DNA from: Pedobacter punctiformis
Lineage (GTDB): Bacteria > Bacteroidota > Bacteroidia > Sphingobacteriales > Sphingobacteriaceae
Assembly: GCF_027213715.1 (NCBI RefSeq)
Contig: NZ_JAPWGM010000004.1
Coordinates: 248,001-312,000 of the forward strand
Direction: 5' to 3'
DNA: 64,000 nt
The notes below the pieces were generated by a model. That model had not been told where the DNA came from, did not search any database, and was given only the letters and a program-made list of their open reading frames with translations. Positions 1 through 9,285 of this stretch are shown here, in pieces. Within the stretch, counting starts at the first letter, position 1. Each line of letters begins with the position of its first letter. The translations under genes and the position numbers were made by a program.

Positions 1-22
1 TTACTATAGATTATCTTAGTTG

Positions 23-2827
23 TCAGAATGAATAATTAAATGAAAACTCTAATATCGGATTTTGATTATAAATCTGATTAACAAATACTAATCTTGTTCC
101 AATATCAATAACAGGTTGGTACCTTAAAATGTTTAAACTACTGTTCAGCTCCACCCCGTAAGTCTTGGGTTGACCCAAATTAGTGTTTTTACCAATGTTT
201 TCATAATGACAAAATAATCCGGCTCTGAAGTTGCGGATATAAGCCAGTGGTCCCAATTCCCAATCCGGAAAGGCAAAAGGAAAACGGTAGTTAAAAAGCA
301 AACTGTTTTGAAGCTTACTTTTTGCCTGGATGCTGTTGTAGCCATACACCGTAGCAATTTCAGTTGCATACTGATTTACACCTGTAGCTTCCTGATAATT
401 GAAACTGGCAAGGAAAGAATGATTTTTAGCAAAGCCCGGGAAGTATAAGAAACTTTCCAGTGCAAGGATTTTACCTTTCAGGTTTTGATCAAAAGGCTGA
501 TGGTTATAGCTTATCCTTAAAATCTGGGCCCATTTTGGTGCAATATCTCTTTCAGTTGTATTTACGCTGTGGTTGAAAGTGAAATTATACTCCATCGGAA
601 ATTTAAGCCTTGTAATAAAATTATCAGGCATGTTTTCGGGCAGGTATCTTTGGGTAAAACTTGTTGCAGCATTTAAAGTAAAAGAATAGTTCTGGTTTCT
701 CGAATTAAATGAAAGTGGCAGTGAAGCATTAAGCTTGATGTAGTTCTCCCGCCAATCTCCTTGCTGTATGGCATTTTTAGCCTTGTAGAACGTTCGTTTT
801 GGTCTATTGCGGTATAATACACTAAAAACAGGATAAAGTGCCTTATAGCTCATGTCTGCTGTATACTCAAATCTTTTTAAATCCCGGTGATATTTTGCAC
901 CCGTATAAAAATCCATGGTGTTTAGCAAGTTGTTTGATTGCAGTTCCACTCCAAAAGTATATTCGTTATCAATGACAGGAATGATACTGTGAAAGCTGAA
1001 AAGATTTAAAACCTGGTGATAAGGTTTTGAGGTAAAATTACTGTCTGGAATATTCTCGAAAACATTACCCGTATTTTCCTGCTTTTCTGCTGCTGAAGCA
1101 AAATCTACAAAGCCATCTTTTCCCGGTTCTTTTTCTTCTATACTTTTTTCTGAAACTTCGTAACCGTTAATTTTGTAATCGTTAAAAACAAATTTTCCAT
1201 CTTCAGTTTCAGCCGGATTAAAGGCTCCATAATTAGAAGCCGTTAGCGCACTTATTTTTCCGGAAGCAATGTCTATGCTGTAAATATTATCAATGCCATT
1301 GTAGTGCGCATTAAATGCAATTTTATCACCCATAAAAATTGGCCGGCTCAGTTGCTGTCTGCTTGCTTTAATCAATTCTGTTTTTTGATCGCCATTCAAT
1401 AAGATTAAACTCTTTCCTTTTTCATTCACACCAATGTAGGCAATCCGGTTTCCTGTTTTGTCAAAAGAAGGAGTCTGGATAATTTGGTTTTCCGGATTAG
1501 GGTAAGTCTTCAAAATCTTGCTGGTAGAAGTTTCCATTTCTACCAGATTAAATTTGTTTTGAAGATCGACTCTGGCCGCAATAATTTTCTTTCCATCTGC
1601 TGAAAGGCCCGGAGAAAAAATCCGGCTTTTACTAGTCAGTTTCTTAAAAGTTTTTGTCTTAAAATCATAACTGCAAACTACACTATAGCTCCGCTGTTTG
1701 TACCTCGGGTCATACCTGATTTCGTCCCAAACCAAAACCTCATTTTGAAAGCTAAACCAGGGCTGTTCCTGATAGCCGATTCCAAATAATTTTTCCTCGC
1801 TTTTATCCTCATTAATCAGCACAAAATGTCTTGCTTCAGTTTTACTTTCTTTTAAGACTAAAATTTGTTTTTTATTGAAACGGGTTGGTAGAAAATAGTT
1901 TGTTGCATAGGCCGGTTTTTTGTTTAAACTCTGGTAGTTTTCAGTTCTTGAATTTTCAGCCTGTGCTTTCCATTTTTTCTCTGCATTGGCCTGGGCAGAA
2001 AGAAAAAATTGCCGGGTGTTTTCTCCACTGAATTTTTTTAAACTGCCTGAAAAAGGGTAGAGGCGAACAGGTCTTTTTTTAATGTCATTTAGCAAGCTGT
2101 CTGAAAAGAATTTTCCATACGTTTCTTTCATGTTTGCAACCATAAGGTAACCGGTCTGGTAATAGCCCGGAGTCACGTCTTTATTAGAACCAAAATAAGC
2201 TTTACTGTAGCTGAATTTTTTTCCCTCTAAAATTGAAGTGCGAAAAGGCATGATCCAATTCGGTTGTCTTCCCCGACCCGAGTAGGTCAATGCGGTTTCG
2301 TTCACAACAGCATCTCCTTCAAAAAACCAGGTTGGTATAGCGGCGCCCATGTAAGCAAAGTAAACCAGTTCCGGAAAAGGTTTTGCCTGTCCGCCTGTCA
2401 ATCTGTCAAATTGTGCGATGTGGCGAAGCTCATGAACCGCAAGGTTGTTGAGCCAATCCTGACTGTCAAAGTATTGGGGTGGAGTGGCATAAAATTCCGA
2501 CTTCTTTGGGGCCAGCTGAACAAAGCCATTTGCCACCGTTCCTCTGTTCTGTAAAACCACGGGAATAGAGGTGTTTTGCCTGTTTAACCCACTTCCAATT
2601 TTAGGGTAAATGAAGGGTAGGGTATTAGCCATTCTTCGGGCATCTTTTTCCAGTTCTTCGGGAAAGATGATTTTAAAGCCTCCTGATGAAATGTAATGCC
2701 ATTTTACACTAAGTGGGTTTTGTGCCGTGCTAAAAATCTGTCCAAAAACCGATACTGAAATAAAACTTAATATAAATGTATATAAGTATCTGATAATTAG
2801 TTTTTTGTTTGCTTTTATTAAATTCAT
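23..2827 (-). CDS. Outer-membrane protein: MA-like metallopeptidase, propeller-like middle, barrel-like C-terminus
   Basis: This 934-residue protein has a signal peptide (cleavage near SVFGQ). Residues 132-136 read HELRH, a gluzincin HExxH site, and E170 in the later WFFEGDA is a plausible third zinc ligand, as in peptidase MA-like domains. The middle (about 300-560) contains repeated strand-turn blocks resembling TolB/DPP-IV N-terminal propeller repeats. The last 300 residues alternate aromatic strands and end in a terminal Phe (SFNYSF), as expected for an outer-membrane barrel. Expected location is the outer membrane with the protease and propeller in the periplasm or outside. The domain order is inferred from motifs; the substrate is unknown. 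The stop codon lies near the window edge, so any downstream partner is not visible. Confidence 0.8.
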   Translation of the reverse strand: MNLIKANKKLIIRYLYTFILSFISVSVFGQIFSTAQNPLSVKWHYISSGGFKIIFPEELEKDARRMANTLPFIYPKIGSGLNRQNTSIPVVLQNRGTVANGFVQLAPKKSEFYATPPQYFDSQDWLNNLAVHELRHIAQFDRLTGGQAKPFPELVYFAYMGAAIPTWFFEGDAVVNETALTYSGRGRQPNWIMPFRTSILEGKKFSYSKAYFGSNKDVTPGYYQTGYLMVANMKETYGKFFSDSLLNDIKKRPVRLYPFSGSLKKFSGENTRQFFLSAQANAEKKWKAQAENSRTENYQSLNKKPAYATNYFLPTRFNKKQILVLKESKTEARHFVLINEDKSEEKLFGIGYQEQPWFSFQNEVLVWDEIRYDPRYKQRSYSVVCSYDFKTKTFKKLTSKSRIFSPGLSADGKKIIAARVDLQNKFNLVEMETSTSKILKTYPNPENQIIQTPSFDKTGNRIAYIGVNEKGKSLILLNGDQKTELIKASRQQLSRPIFMGDKIAFNAHYNGIDNIYSIDIASGKISALTASNYGAFNPAETEDGKFVFNDYKINGYEVSEKSIEEKEPGKDGFVDFASAAEKQENTGNVFENIPDSNFTSKPYHQVLNLFSFHSIIPVIDNEYTFGVELQSNNLLNTMDFYTGAKYHRDLKRFEYTADMSYKALYPVFSVLYRNRPKRTFYKAKNAIQQGDWRENYIKLNASLPLSFNSRNQNYSFTLNAATSFTQRYLPENMPDNFITRLKFPMEYNFTFNHSVNTTERDIAPKWAQILRISYNHQPFDQNLKGKILALESFLYFPGFAKNHSFLASFNYQEATGVNQYATEIATVYGYNSIQAKSKLQNSLLFNYRFPFAFPDWELGPLAYIRNFRAGLFCHYENIGKNTNLGQPKTYGVELNSSLNILRYQPVIDIGTRLVFVNQIYNQNPILEFSFNYSF

Positions 2828-4218
2828 CTAAGTTTTATGCTAAAATATTTAGTTTTTAGAATTTTTTAGTTTTTGTTTTGTCTGCTTATTTTCTTTATGT
2901 AAAATTTATAAATTATTGATTTATAAATAATTATATGTTTTTAATAAATTTTAAAAATATCTATTTTTAAGGATGTTGAAATGAATTTTAAAGTAATGAA
3001 TAACAAAAAATAGCCGCTTACATTGATTAACCATTTATCGCTTTAATTTACACTTATTATTCGATTTTCCTTGAAAATTTTTCGCTCAAATTGAAATATA
3101 GATTACAGAAAATTATTTTATGATACAGGAATAATTTACTTTAAGCGATGGTTTTTTGAAGGTATTTCCCTGGTATTTTATGCAGGTTAAAATCTTAATT
3201 CAGTGCAGGGATTGAGGCTTGTGTTTTTAGTTTTTTAGACAGGTGTTTTTTAGAGTTTTCTAAGCCTTTTATTTCTGTTTTAAATTGGTTTTTTACAGGA
3301 TTTTTTTAGGCTTTAAAGATTAGAATAAAGCAAATAATTTTTTGTTGTTTTAGTGACATAATGTCTTGTTTTTATTTTTTATGCTTTTATCAATTTTCCT
3401 AAATACCGGGATGAGTCTAAATCTGGCGATTTAGTTTCATCAGATTTCAACCTGATTTGCTCTAATGAATTTCGAATTTTATTATAAAAGCAGTCTTGTT
3501 TTTGAGTAATTGCCATTAGATTTTAAGTGAAAATTGATTTTAATTGCTGTTTCATGTATGTGAAATGTACCAAAAATGACTTTAAATCTCATCAAAATTG
3601 AATCCTTAATGCAGTTTTAAGCTGATATTTGTTTATGTGAGCCTAAAAACCATTAAATATTGAAAAATTTAAAATTTAAATTAAGTTGTTGATTTATAGT
3701 TATTTATGTTTCTTTTTATTGCTTTTCAGATATTTGTGATATTTATAGGTTATTGCAGGATTTGGCACATTTATGAAAGCTTTGAAAGAATTTGTTGTGA
3801 AAAATAGGGATTAATTTCAAGACGAAATATAGCTTGATCAGGTAGGTTTGTGTTCATTTTTAGAATTTATTTTGTTGTCCTTCACAGCTTTTTTATAGAA
3901 ATCTACAGGCGATTATTGCGCCTTTTTAGCAAATAAATCACTGGATGTTTACTGCTTTTAGTTGTTGGTTAAGACTGTGTGATTCTCGAATTTTGCTTCG
4001 GTTTGTGTACCAGAATAAAGAAGTGAACCTCGCTATTTTTGATGGCTATACCTCCAGTTTTTTGCTTCTGTTTTGGAACTAAGGCTCTGCTTTAGAGGTG
4101 CAGATTAGATGGATTGATGTGGTCCTTAAGGTGCGGATTTTGGACATGATTTTAGCCGTGATTAAGGTTGAAATACCATTGAAATTTTGGGACTATGGTG
4201 GCTTAATTACAGTCTAAA
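2828..4218. other. Gene-free, T-rich 1.39-kb intergenic stretch
   Basis: No open frame of useful length, RNA gene or clear hairpin terminator was found. The plus strand is strikingly T-rich: in bases 3241-3300 I count 32 T, 12 A, 11 G and 5 C. The same bias is visible through most of 3150-4150. It lies upstream of the minus-strand gene ending at position 23 and downstream of the EamA gene. I found no DnaA-box cluster that would suggest an origin. Confidence 0.6.
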
Positions 4219-5097
4219 TTAAGGGTGATTTTTTCTGTTTTTGTAGATTGGATAAAGGAATACAGAAGCTAAAATAATTACAGCGCCGATGTAAAAACCT
4301 CCTGTCATTTGCTCTTTATTTTTAAAGAAAATAAAGGCCAGAATGATGCCATAAACAGGTTCTAAATTGGTAACCAAAGCTACCCGGAAAGCAGATAATG
4401 TCCGCATTACAGATACACCTGCAACATACGCTACAGAGGTGCAAAAAGTGCCTAAAATAGCCAGATAAAACCAATCTTTTAAGCTCAGATTAAAGTGCGT
4501 ATTTAATAAAGAACCATCGTATAAACGATATAATGTAATCCAGAATAACCCTCCTACAAGTTCATAAAAACCAATAATAGAAGGCTCACTTTTTTGTACA
4601 AATGTTGAATTTATAGTAGAGAAAAGGCTGGATGCAAGAGCAGCTAAAAGGCCGAAAATTATCCCTAAAGTGTATTGGCTTTCGAATTTAAAGATCAAAT
4701 AAATTCCAGCAATGATTAATAAACCGACCAAAATATCACCCATGAAAATGGGCTGTTTTTTAATCAGAGGTTCTAAAATTGCTGTGAATAAAGTGAAGGA
4801 TGAAAGGCAAACCAGCGTTACTGAAACAGTTGAAACCTTAATGGCATGAAAGAAAAATATCCAATGAATAGCTACGATTCCGCCGGTTAAAAAAAACTGA
4901 ACAAACTGTTTTCGGGTAATTTTAAGATTGGTTTTTGTAATTAAAAACCAGGCTAAAAGTGTGCTTGTGGCAATTAAAACACGGTACCAAACCATGGGTA
5001 CCGCATCTATAGAAATAACTTTTCCGAGTACACCAGTAAAACCCCAAACGAATACGGTAAGATGAAGGATAAGAAGATTTTTTTTGTTGACCTCCAT
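4219..5097 (-). CDS. EamA/DMT-superfamily transporter
   Basis: The 292-residue protein is almost entirely hydrophobic, with about ten predicted transmembrane helices in two similar halves of five, the fold of EamA drug/metabolite transporters. Motifs include the N-terminal VFVWGFTGVLGK helix, PMVWYRVLIA at the second helix and NLEPVYGIILAF near the end, all typical of the family. It acts in the inner membrane as a probable metabolite exporter or importer; the substrate cannot be read from sequence. The ATG directly follows the stop of the upstream LptF/G-type gene with no gap, so it is probably the last gene of the tgt-permease-EamA minus-strand operon. Confidence 0.9.
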   Translation of the reverse strand: MEVNKKNLLILHLTVFVWGFTGVLGKVISIDAVPMVWYRVLIATSTLLAWFLITKTNLKITRKQFVQFFLTGGIVAIHWIFFFHAIKVSTVSVTLVCLSSFTLFTAILEPLIKKQPIFMGDILVGLLIIAGIYLIFKFESQYTLGIIFGLLAALASSLFSTINSTFVQKSEPSIIGFYELVGGLFWITLYRLYDGSLLNTHFNLSLKDWFYLAILGTFCTSVAYVAGVSVMRTLSAFRVALVTNLEPVYGIILAFIFFKNKEQMTGGFYIGAVIILASVFLYPIYKNRKNHP

Positions 5098-6201
5098 CTA
5101 TTTTGGAGCTTTAATCAGCAGGTAGGCGCCCAGTATTCCAAAGAATATGGTTGGTGCTAATACCGCAATAAAAGGAGGTAAGCCACCCTTGGTAGAAAAC
5201 ATCTGTGTGAACTGATTAAACACGATATAAGCAAAGCTTAAAAAGATTCCAATTCCGAGTGAAACACCTACACCACCACGTACTTTACGTGAAGATAAAG
5301 CAACACCAATAAGCGTAAGTACAAAGGCTGACAGGGGGTGTAAATAACGTTTGTATTGCTCAAACCTCAGGTCGTTCATAACACCGGTTCCCCTGACTTT
5401 TTCCTTTCTGATTTTCTCAGAAAGTTCAGCAGTAGTTAAGTTTTGAACAACATTGTCATAAGCTGAAAAATCATCCGGACGCATGTCCAAAATGGTGTCT
5501 TTAAGTTTACCATTACCATAAATCATGGTCTCTTTAAGCCCATTTATTTTACGGATAGAGTAATTGGTTAACTGCCACTTACGTTTTAATGAATCCCATT
5601 TAATATTTTCGGCAATAATTTTTTTAGTCAGTACATCCCCATCAAAATTATCTAAAGAAAAGCGGTACCCTGAATTGGTTTTATTATCGAAGTTATCAAT
5701 GTAGATGTATGTTCTGTCATCCAGTTTCATATGGATGTTAGACTTCGTCGACGGATCATTTCGCTTAACGTAAGTATTTTCGAACTTATTTTTTAAAGTG
5801 TTTGTATAAGGTAAAAGGTAAAGATTAGACAGTAAATTGGCTGAAAAAATGATTGATGCTGAAATGAAATATGGCCAAAGGAAACGGTTAAAACTTACCC
5901 CACCACTTAAAATGGGCACAATTTCGGTTTGATCGGCCATTTTAGCCGTGAAAAATATAACCGCAATAAAATTAATTAAGGGCGATAACATGTTGATGTA
6001 AAACGGTATCGAGCCGGCATAATATTTTGTTAATATGCCCCAAAAACTCAGACCACTTTTCATAAAGTCATCCATTTTTTCCGATAAATCGAAAACCACG
6101 ATGATGATGACAAAAATAGCCAGTGCATAAATAAATGTACCCAGGTATTTTCCTATGATGTAGCGGTCTATAATTTTTATGTTGCCCTTAATTATATTCA
6201 T
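5098..6201 (-). CDS. LptF/LptG (YjgP/YjgQ) family permease
   Basis: The 367 residues fit the LptF/LptG architecture: three N-terminal transmembrane helices, a periplasmic beta-rich domain (about 130-265, including KMDDRTYIYIDNF-like strands), and three C-terminal helices. The opening IIDRYIIGKYLGTF and the PLINFIAVIFFTAKMADQTE segment are characteristic. These proteins form the inner-membrane part of the LptB2FG ABC extractor that moves lipopolysaccharide to the outer membrane. LptF and LptG are not distinguishable here with certainty; LptG is slightly favoured by the N-terminus. It begins one base after the tgt stop, so translation is probably coupled. Confidence 0.9.
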   Translation of the reverse strand: MNIIKGNIKIIDRYIIGKYLGTFIYALAIFVIIIVVFDLSEKMDDFMKSGLSFWGILTKYYAGSIPFYINMLSPLINFIAVIFFTAKMADQTEIVPILSGGVSFNRFLWPYFISASIIFSANLLSNLYLLPYTNTLKNKFENTYVKRNDPSTKSNIHMKLDDRTYIYIDNFDNKTNSGYRFSLDNFDGDVLTKKIIAENIKWDSLKRKWQLTNYSIRKINGLKETMIYGNGKLKDTILDMRPDDFSAYDNVVQNLTTAELSEKIRKEKVRGTGVMNDLRFEQYKRYLHPLSAFVLTLIGVALSSRKVRGGVGVSLGIGIFLSFAYIVFNQFTQMFSTKGGLPPFIAVLAPTIFFGILGAYLLIKAPK

Positions 6202-6202
6202 C

Positions 6203-7333
6203 TTATAGTTTATTGCCTAATACTTTAACCATTTGATTTTTCCATTCGTAAAACTCACCAGCTAAAATCTTTTCTCTGGCTTGTTTTACCAGCCAAAGGT
6301 AAAAATGTAAGTTATGCAATGTAGCAATTTGAGCACCTAACATTTCTTTACTGTGTACCAAATGTCTTAAATATGCTTTACTGGTCACTAAATCTGCATG
6401 TAAATCGCTGTCTGCTTCCAATGGTGAAAAATCATTTTCCCACTTTTTATTACGGATATTAATAATGCCATTTTTAGTAAACAACATACCATTCCGGGCA
6501 TTTCTGGTTGGCATTACACAGTCGAACATGTCAACGCCAAGCGCAATATTCTCTAATATATTAATAGGTGTACCAACACCCATTAAATAACGTGGTTTTT
6601 CTACAGGCAATATATCGCACACCACTTCTGTCATGGCGTACATTTCTTCTGCAGGTTCTCCAACTGATAAACCTCCGATTGCATTACCGTCACGATTCAT
6701 ACTGGCAATAAATTCGGCCGATTTTATTCTTAAATCTTTATAAACAGAGCCCTGAACAATAGGAAATAAGGTTTGATCAAAGCCGTATTTTGGTTCAGTC
6801 TGATCAAAATGTGTACAACAACGCTTTAACCAGCGGTGTGTCATCTTAATTGATTGCGCCGCATAGGTATAATCGCATGGGTAGGGCGTACATTCATCAA
6901 ATGCCATAATAATATCAGCACCGATTGTTCTTTGAATATCCATTGCATACTCAGGCGTAAACAAGTGCTTGGAACCATCAATATGCGAATGAAAAGTAAC
7001 GCCTTCCTCTTTAATTTTTCTTACTTTACTTAAAGAATAAACCTGATAACCGCCACTATCGGTTAAAATCGGCCTGTCCCAACCTATAAATTTGTGTAAA
7101 CCACCAGCTTTTTCTAAGGTATCAAGTCCTGGTCTTAAATATAAATGATAAGTATTGCCTAAAATAATCTGGGCATCAATATCCTGTTTTAATTCCCGCT
7201 GATGCACCGCTTTAACTGTACCAGCAGTACCTACAGGCATAAAAATAGGGGTTTGTATCTCTCCGTGAGCAGTTGTAACTGTTCCTGCACGGGCTTTTGA
7301 AAGTGGATCGTTTGCCTGTAAAGTAAATTTCAT
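6203..7333 (-). CDS. tgt: tRNA-guanine transglycosylase (queuosine biosynthesis)
   Basis: This 376-residue enzyme exchanges the wobble guanine-34 of GUN-anticodon tRNAs for preQ1. Diagnostic motifs are ILTDSGGYQVYSL (Asp general base), IGGLSVGE, RYLMGVGTP and FDCVMPTRNARNG, in which D271 should be the nucleophile. The C-terminal zinc module is unusual: where most bacterial Tgt proteins have CxCxxC, this one reads DSDLHADL (about residues 306-314) with no cysteine, although the later TLHNLHFY histidine remains. The fold around it (SKAYLRHL) is preserved, so the enzyme is probably still structured. It is first in a minus-strand operon with the LptF/G-type permease and the EamA transporter. Confidence 0.95.
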   Translation of the reverse strand: MKFTLQANDPLSKARAGTVTTAHGEIQTPIFMPVGTAGTVKAVHQRELKQDIDAQIILGNTYHLYLRPGLDTLEKAGGLHKFIGWDRPILTDSGGYQVYSLSKVRKIKEEGVTFHSHIDGSKHLFTPEYAMDIQRTIGADIIMAFDECTPYPCDYTYAAQSIKMTHRWLKRCCTHFDQTEPKYGFDQTLFPIVQGSVYKDLRIKSAEFIASMNRDGNAIGGLSVGEPAEEMYAMTEVVCDILPVEKPRYLMGVGTPINILENIALGVDMFDCVMPTRNARNGMLFTKNGIINIRNKKWENDFSPLEADSDLHADLVTSKAYLRHLVHSKEMLGAQIATLHNLHFYLWLVKQAREKILAGEFYEWKNQMVKVLGNKL

Positions 7334-7362
7334 ATTGTGCTTTTCTCCTCGCTAAAATCTGC

Positions 7363-7394
7363 CAAAAATAGCAAATTATGAGGTCATATTTTTG
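7363..7394. promoter_or_regulatory. Divergent -7 motifs between tgt and the glycosyltransferase
   Basis: The 102-bp divergent gap contains TATTTTTG on the minus strand (7363-7370) facing tgt and TATTTTTG on the plus strand (7387-7394) facing the glycosyltransferase. Both match the Bacteroidota -7 consensus TAnnTTTG. No convincing TTG -33 element was found for either, so the assignment is tentative. Confidence 0.35.
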
Positions 7395-7435
7395 TTTAAT
7401 TTTTTATCAACATAAAAGTGGATTACTGATTTAAA

Positions 7436-8596
7436 ATGAGAAATTTGTGCCTGTTTTATTTTAACGTTGTGATATTAACCCTACCCGAAGTTTGTTTATT
7501 GGCTTTTCTTGCCTTTTGCCTCATTATACAATTGTATTATGTGCTTTTTGTACATTTAAAATTGGCAAACGTACGTATAGAAGAGGTGCCTCAAATGGCT
7601 TTAAAGCCAATAAGTGTAATTATTTGTGCACGAAATGAAATTGTTAACCTTCAAAAATATTTACCCGCCGTATTTGAACAAAATTATCCTGATTTTGAAG
7701 TTGTTGTAGTTAACGATCGCTCGTGGGATGGTACGGATGAGTACCTTGAACAGCTTGAAAAACAATATAAAAACCTGAAAGTGGTTAAGGTATTGGATAA
7801 CGATAAATTTATTGCAGGTAAGAAATTTGCGGTAACCATGGGAATTAAAGCATCCAAAAATGAATGGCTGGTGTTTACGGATGCAGATTGTATGCCAGCA
7901 TCTGCAAACTGGCTTATGGACATGCAGCAACCAGCAGAGGATAACATTGAAATTTTATTGGGCTACTCGCCATATATAAAGAAAAGAGGGGTTTTAAATG
8001 CTTTAATCCGTTTTGAAACTTTTTTTACAGCTGTAAATTATCTCTCTTTTGCTTTAAAAGGAATGCCTTATATGGGTGTTGGTCGTAATATGGCGTATAA
8101 AAAATCACTTTTCTTTAAAAATAAAGGTTTTGCTGCTCACATGCACATTCCTTCAGGAGATGATGATTTGTTTGTAAACGCACATGCCAGCCGCAGAAAT
8201 ACAGCGATTAGAATTCATAAAGATAGTCATGTTTGGAGTGAGCCTAATACGACCTGGGCTGGCTATTTAAGACAGAAAAAGCGTCATTTTGGTGCCGGAA
8301 AGCTATATAAATCGAAACATAAATTTATTTTAAGTCTGCAGATTATCTTTCAGTTCTTATTTTATGCCTCATTTGCCGCTTGTATGTTTTTTAGCAGAGA
8401 AGTCCAATATATTGCGGTAGGTGTTTTAATCTTTAGCATCATCATTCGCAGTTTTATATATCCTAAAATTTTAAAACGCTTAAATTATAGCGATTTACGT
8501 TGGTGGTTCCCGATATTAGATATACTTTTGTTCTTATTTTTAACGATTAATGGCTTTTTAGCCATGTTTGGAAAGAAAAAAGTGAACTGGAAATAA
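7436..8596 (+). CDS. Membrane-anchored family 2 glycosyltransferase
   Basis: The 386-residue protein has an N-terminal membrane helix, then a GT-A domain: PISVIICARNE opens the nucleotide-binding fold, VVVVNDRSWDGT and FTDADCMP supply the acidic metal and sugar-nucleotide residues, and a later GDDDLFVN block corresponds to the acceptor ED-type region, followed by QKKRHFGAGK. Two or three C-terminal hydrophobic helices follow. The likely role is transfer of an activated sugar to a lipid or polysaccharide acceptor at the inner membrane. The acceptor is unknown. The ATG at 7436 is used; a GTG at 7469 would also keep the helix. It runs into rsmG with a 20-bp gap. Confidence 0.88.
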   Translation: MRNLCLFYFNVVILTLPEVCLLAFLAFCLIIQLYYVLFVHLKLANVRIEEVPQMALKPISVIICARNEIVNLQKYLPAVFEQNYPDFEVVVVNDRSWDGTDEYLEQLEKQYKNLKVVKVLDNDKFIAGKKFAVTMGIKASKNEWLVFTDADCMPASANWLMDMQQPAEDNIEILLGYSPYIKKRGVLNALIRFETFFTAVNYLSFALKGMPYMGVGRNMAYKKSLFFKNKGFAAHMHIPSGDDDLFVNAHASRRNTAIRIHKDSHVWSEPNTTWAGYLRQKKRHFGAGKLYKSKHKFILSLQIIFQFLFYASFAACMFFSREVQYIAVGVLIFSIIIRSFIYPKILKRLNYSDLRWWFPILDILLFLFLTINGFLAMFGKKKVNWK

Positions 8597-8616
8597 TATG
8601 ATCAATTCCTAAAATT

Positions 8617-9252
8617 ATGCTTGAAGTTAAACCCGATATCATTTTAAAATATTTTACAAACTTAACCGAAAAACAAATTGCTCAATTTGAACAGCTTTTT
8701 GAATTGTATAGTTTCTGGAATGCTCAAATCAATGTAATTTCCAGAAAAGATATTGAAGAGTTATATGAGCGTCATGTATTGCATTCATTAGGAATAGCTA
8801 AGGTTTGTACTTTTAAACCGGGAGAGGATGTGCTTGATGTGGGTACTGGTGGCGGTTTTCCAGGAATTCCATTAGCGATTTTATTTCCTGAAACTAATTT
8901 CCATCTGGTTGATTCAATTGGAAAAAAAATTAAAGTAGTTAAAGAAGTCGCGTCCGCGTTAGGTTTGGAGAACCTGCAGGCCGATCATTTAAGAGCCGAA
9001 CAGATTAAAAATAAATATAATTTTATCGTTTCACGAGCGGTAACCCGTCTGGGCGAGTTTTATCCATGGATTCAGGGCAAATTCAAGAAAGAATCTATTA
9101 ATGCCATTCCGAATGGAATTTTGTATTTAAAAGGTGGCGATTTAGCTGAAGAAATTAAAGAATCAAAACTGAAAGCAGAATTATATCCGCTTTCAGCTTA
9201 TTTTGAAGAAGATTTTTTTGAAACAAAATACGTGGTTTATGTGCCACAGTAG
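8617..9252 (+). CDS. rsmG: 16S rRNA (guanine527-N7)-methyltransferase
   Basis: The 211 residues match RsmG/GidB in length and motif order. The SAM-binding motif is VLDVGTGGGFPGIPLAI (about residues 70-86), then HLVDSIGKKIKVV and the family block NKYNFIVSRAVT. The enzyme methylates N7 of G527 in 16S rRNA in the 530 loop; loss in other bacteria gives low-level streptomycin resistance. It probably shares a transcript with the upstream glycosyltransferase. Its 3' end (from about 9166) is duplicated in degraded form at 9789-9865, see that entry. Confidence 0.95.
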   Translation: MLEVKPDIILKYFTNLTEKQIAQFEQLFELYSFWNAQINVISRKDIEELYERHVLHSLGIAKVCTFKPGEDVLDVGTGGGFPGIPLAILFPETNFHLVDSIGKKIKVVKEVASALGLENLQADHLRAEQIKNKYNFIVSRAVTRLGEFYPWIQGKFKKESINAIPNGILYLKGGDLAEEIKESKLKAELYPLSAYFEEDFFETKYVVYVPQ

Positions 9253-9285
9253 AGCCATTACAGAATATTTAATTTTGTTAATTTT

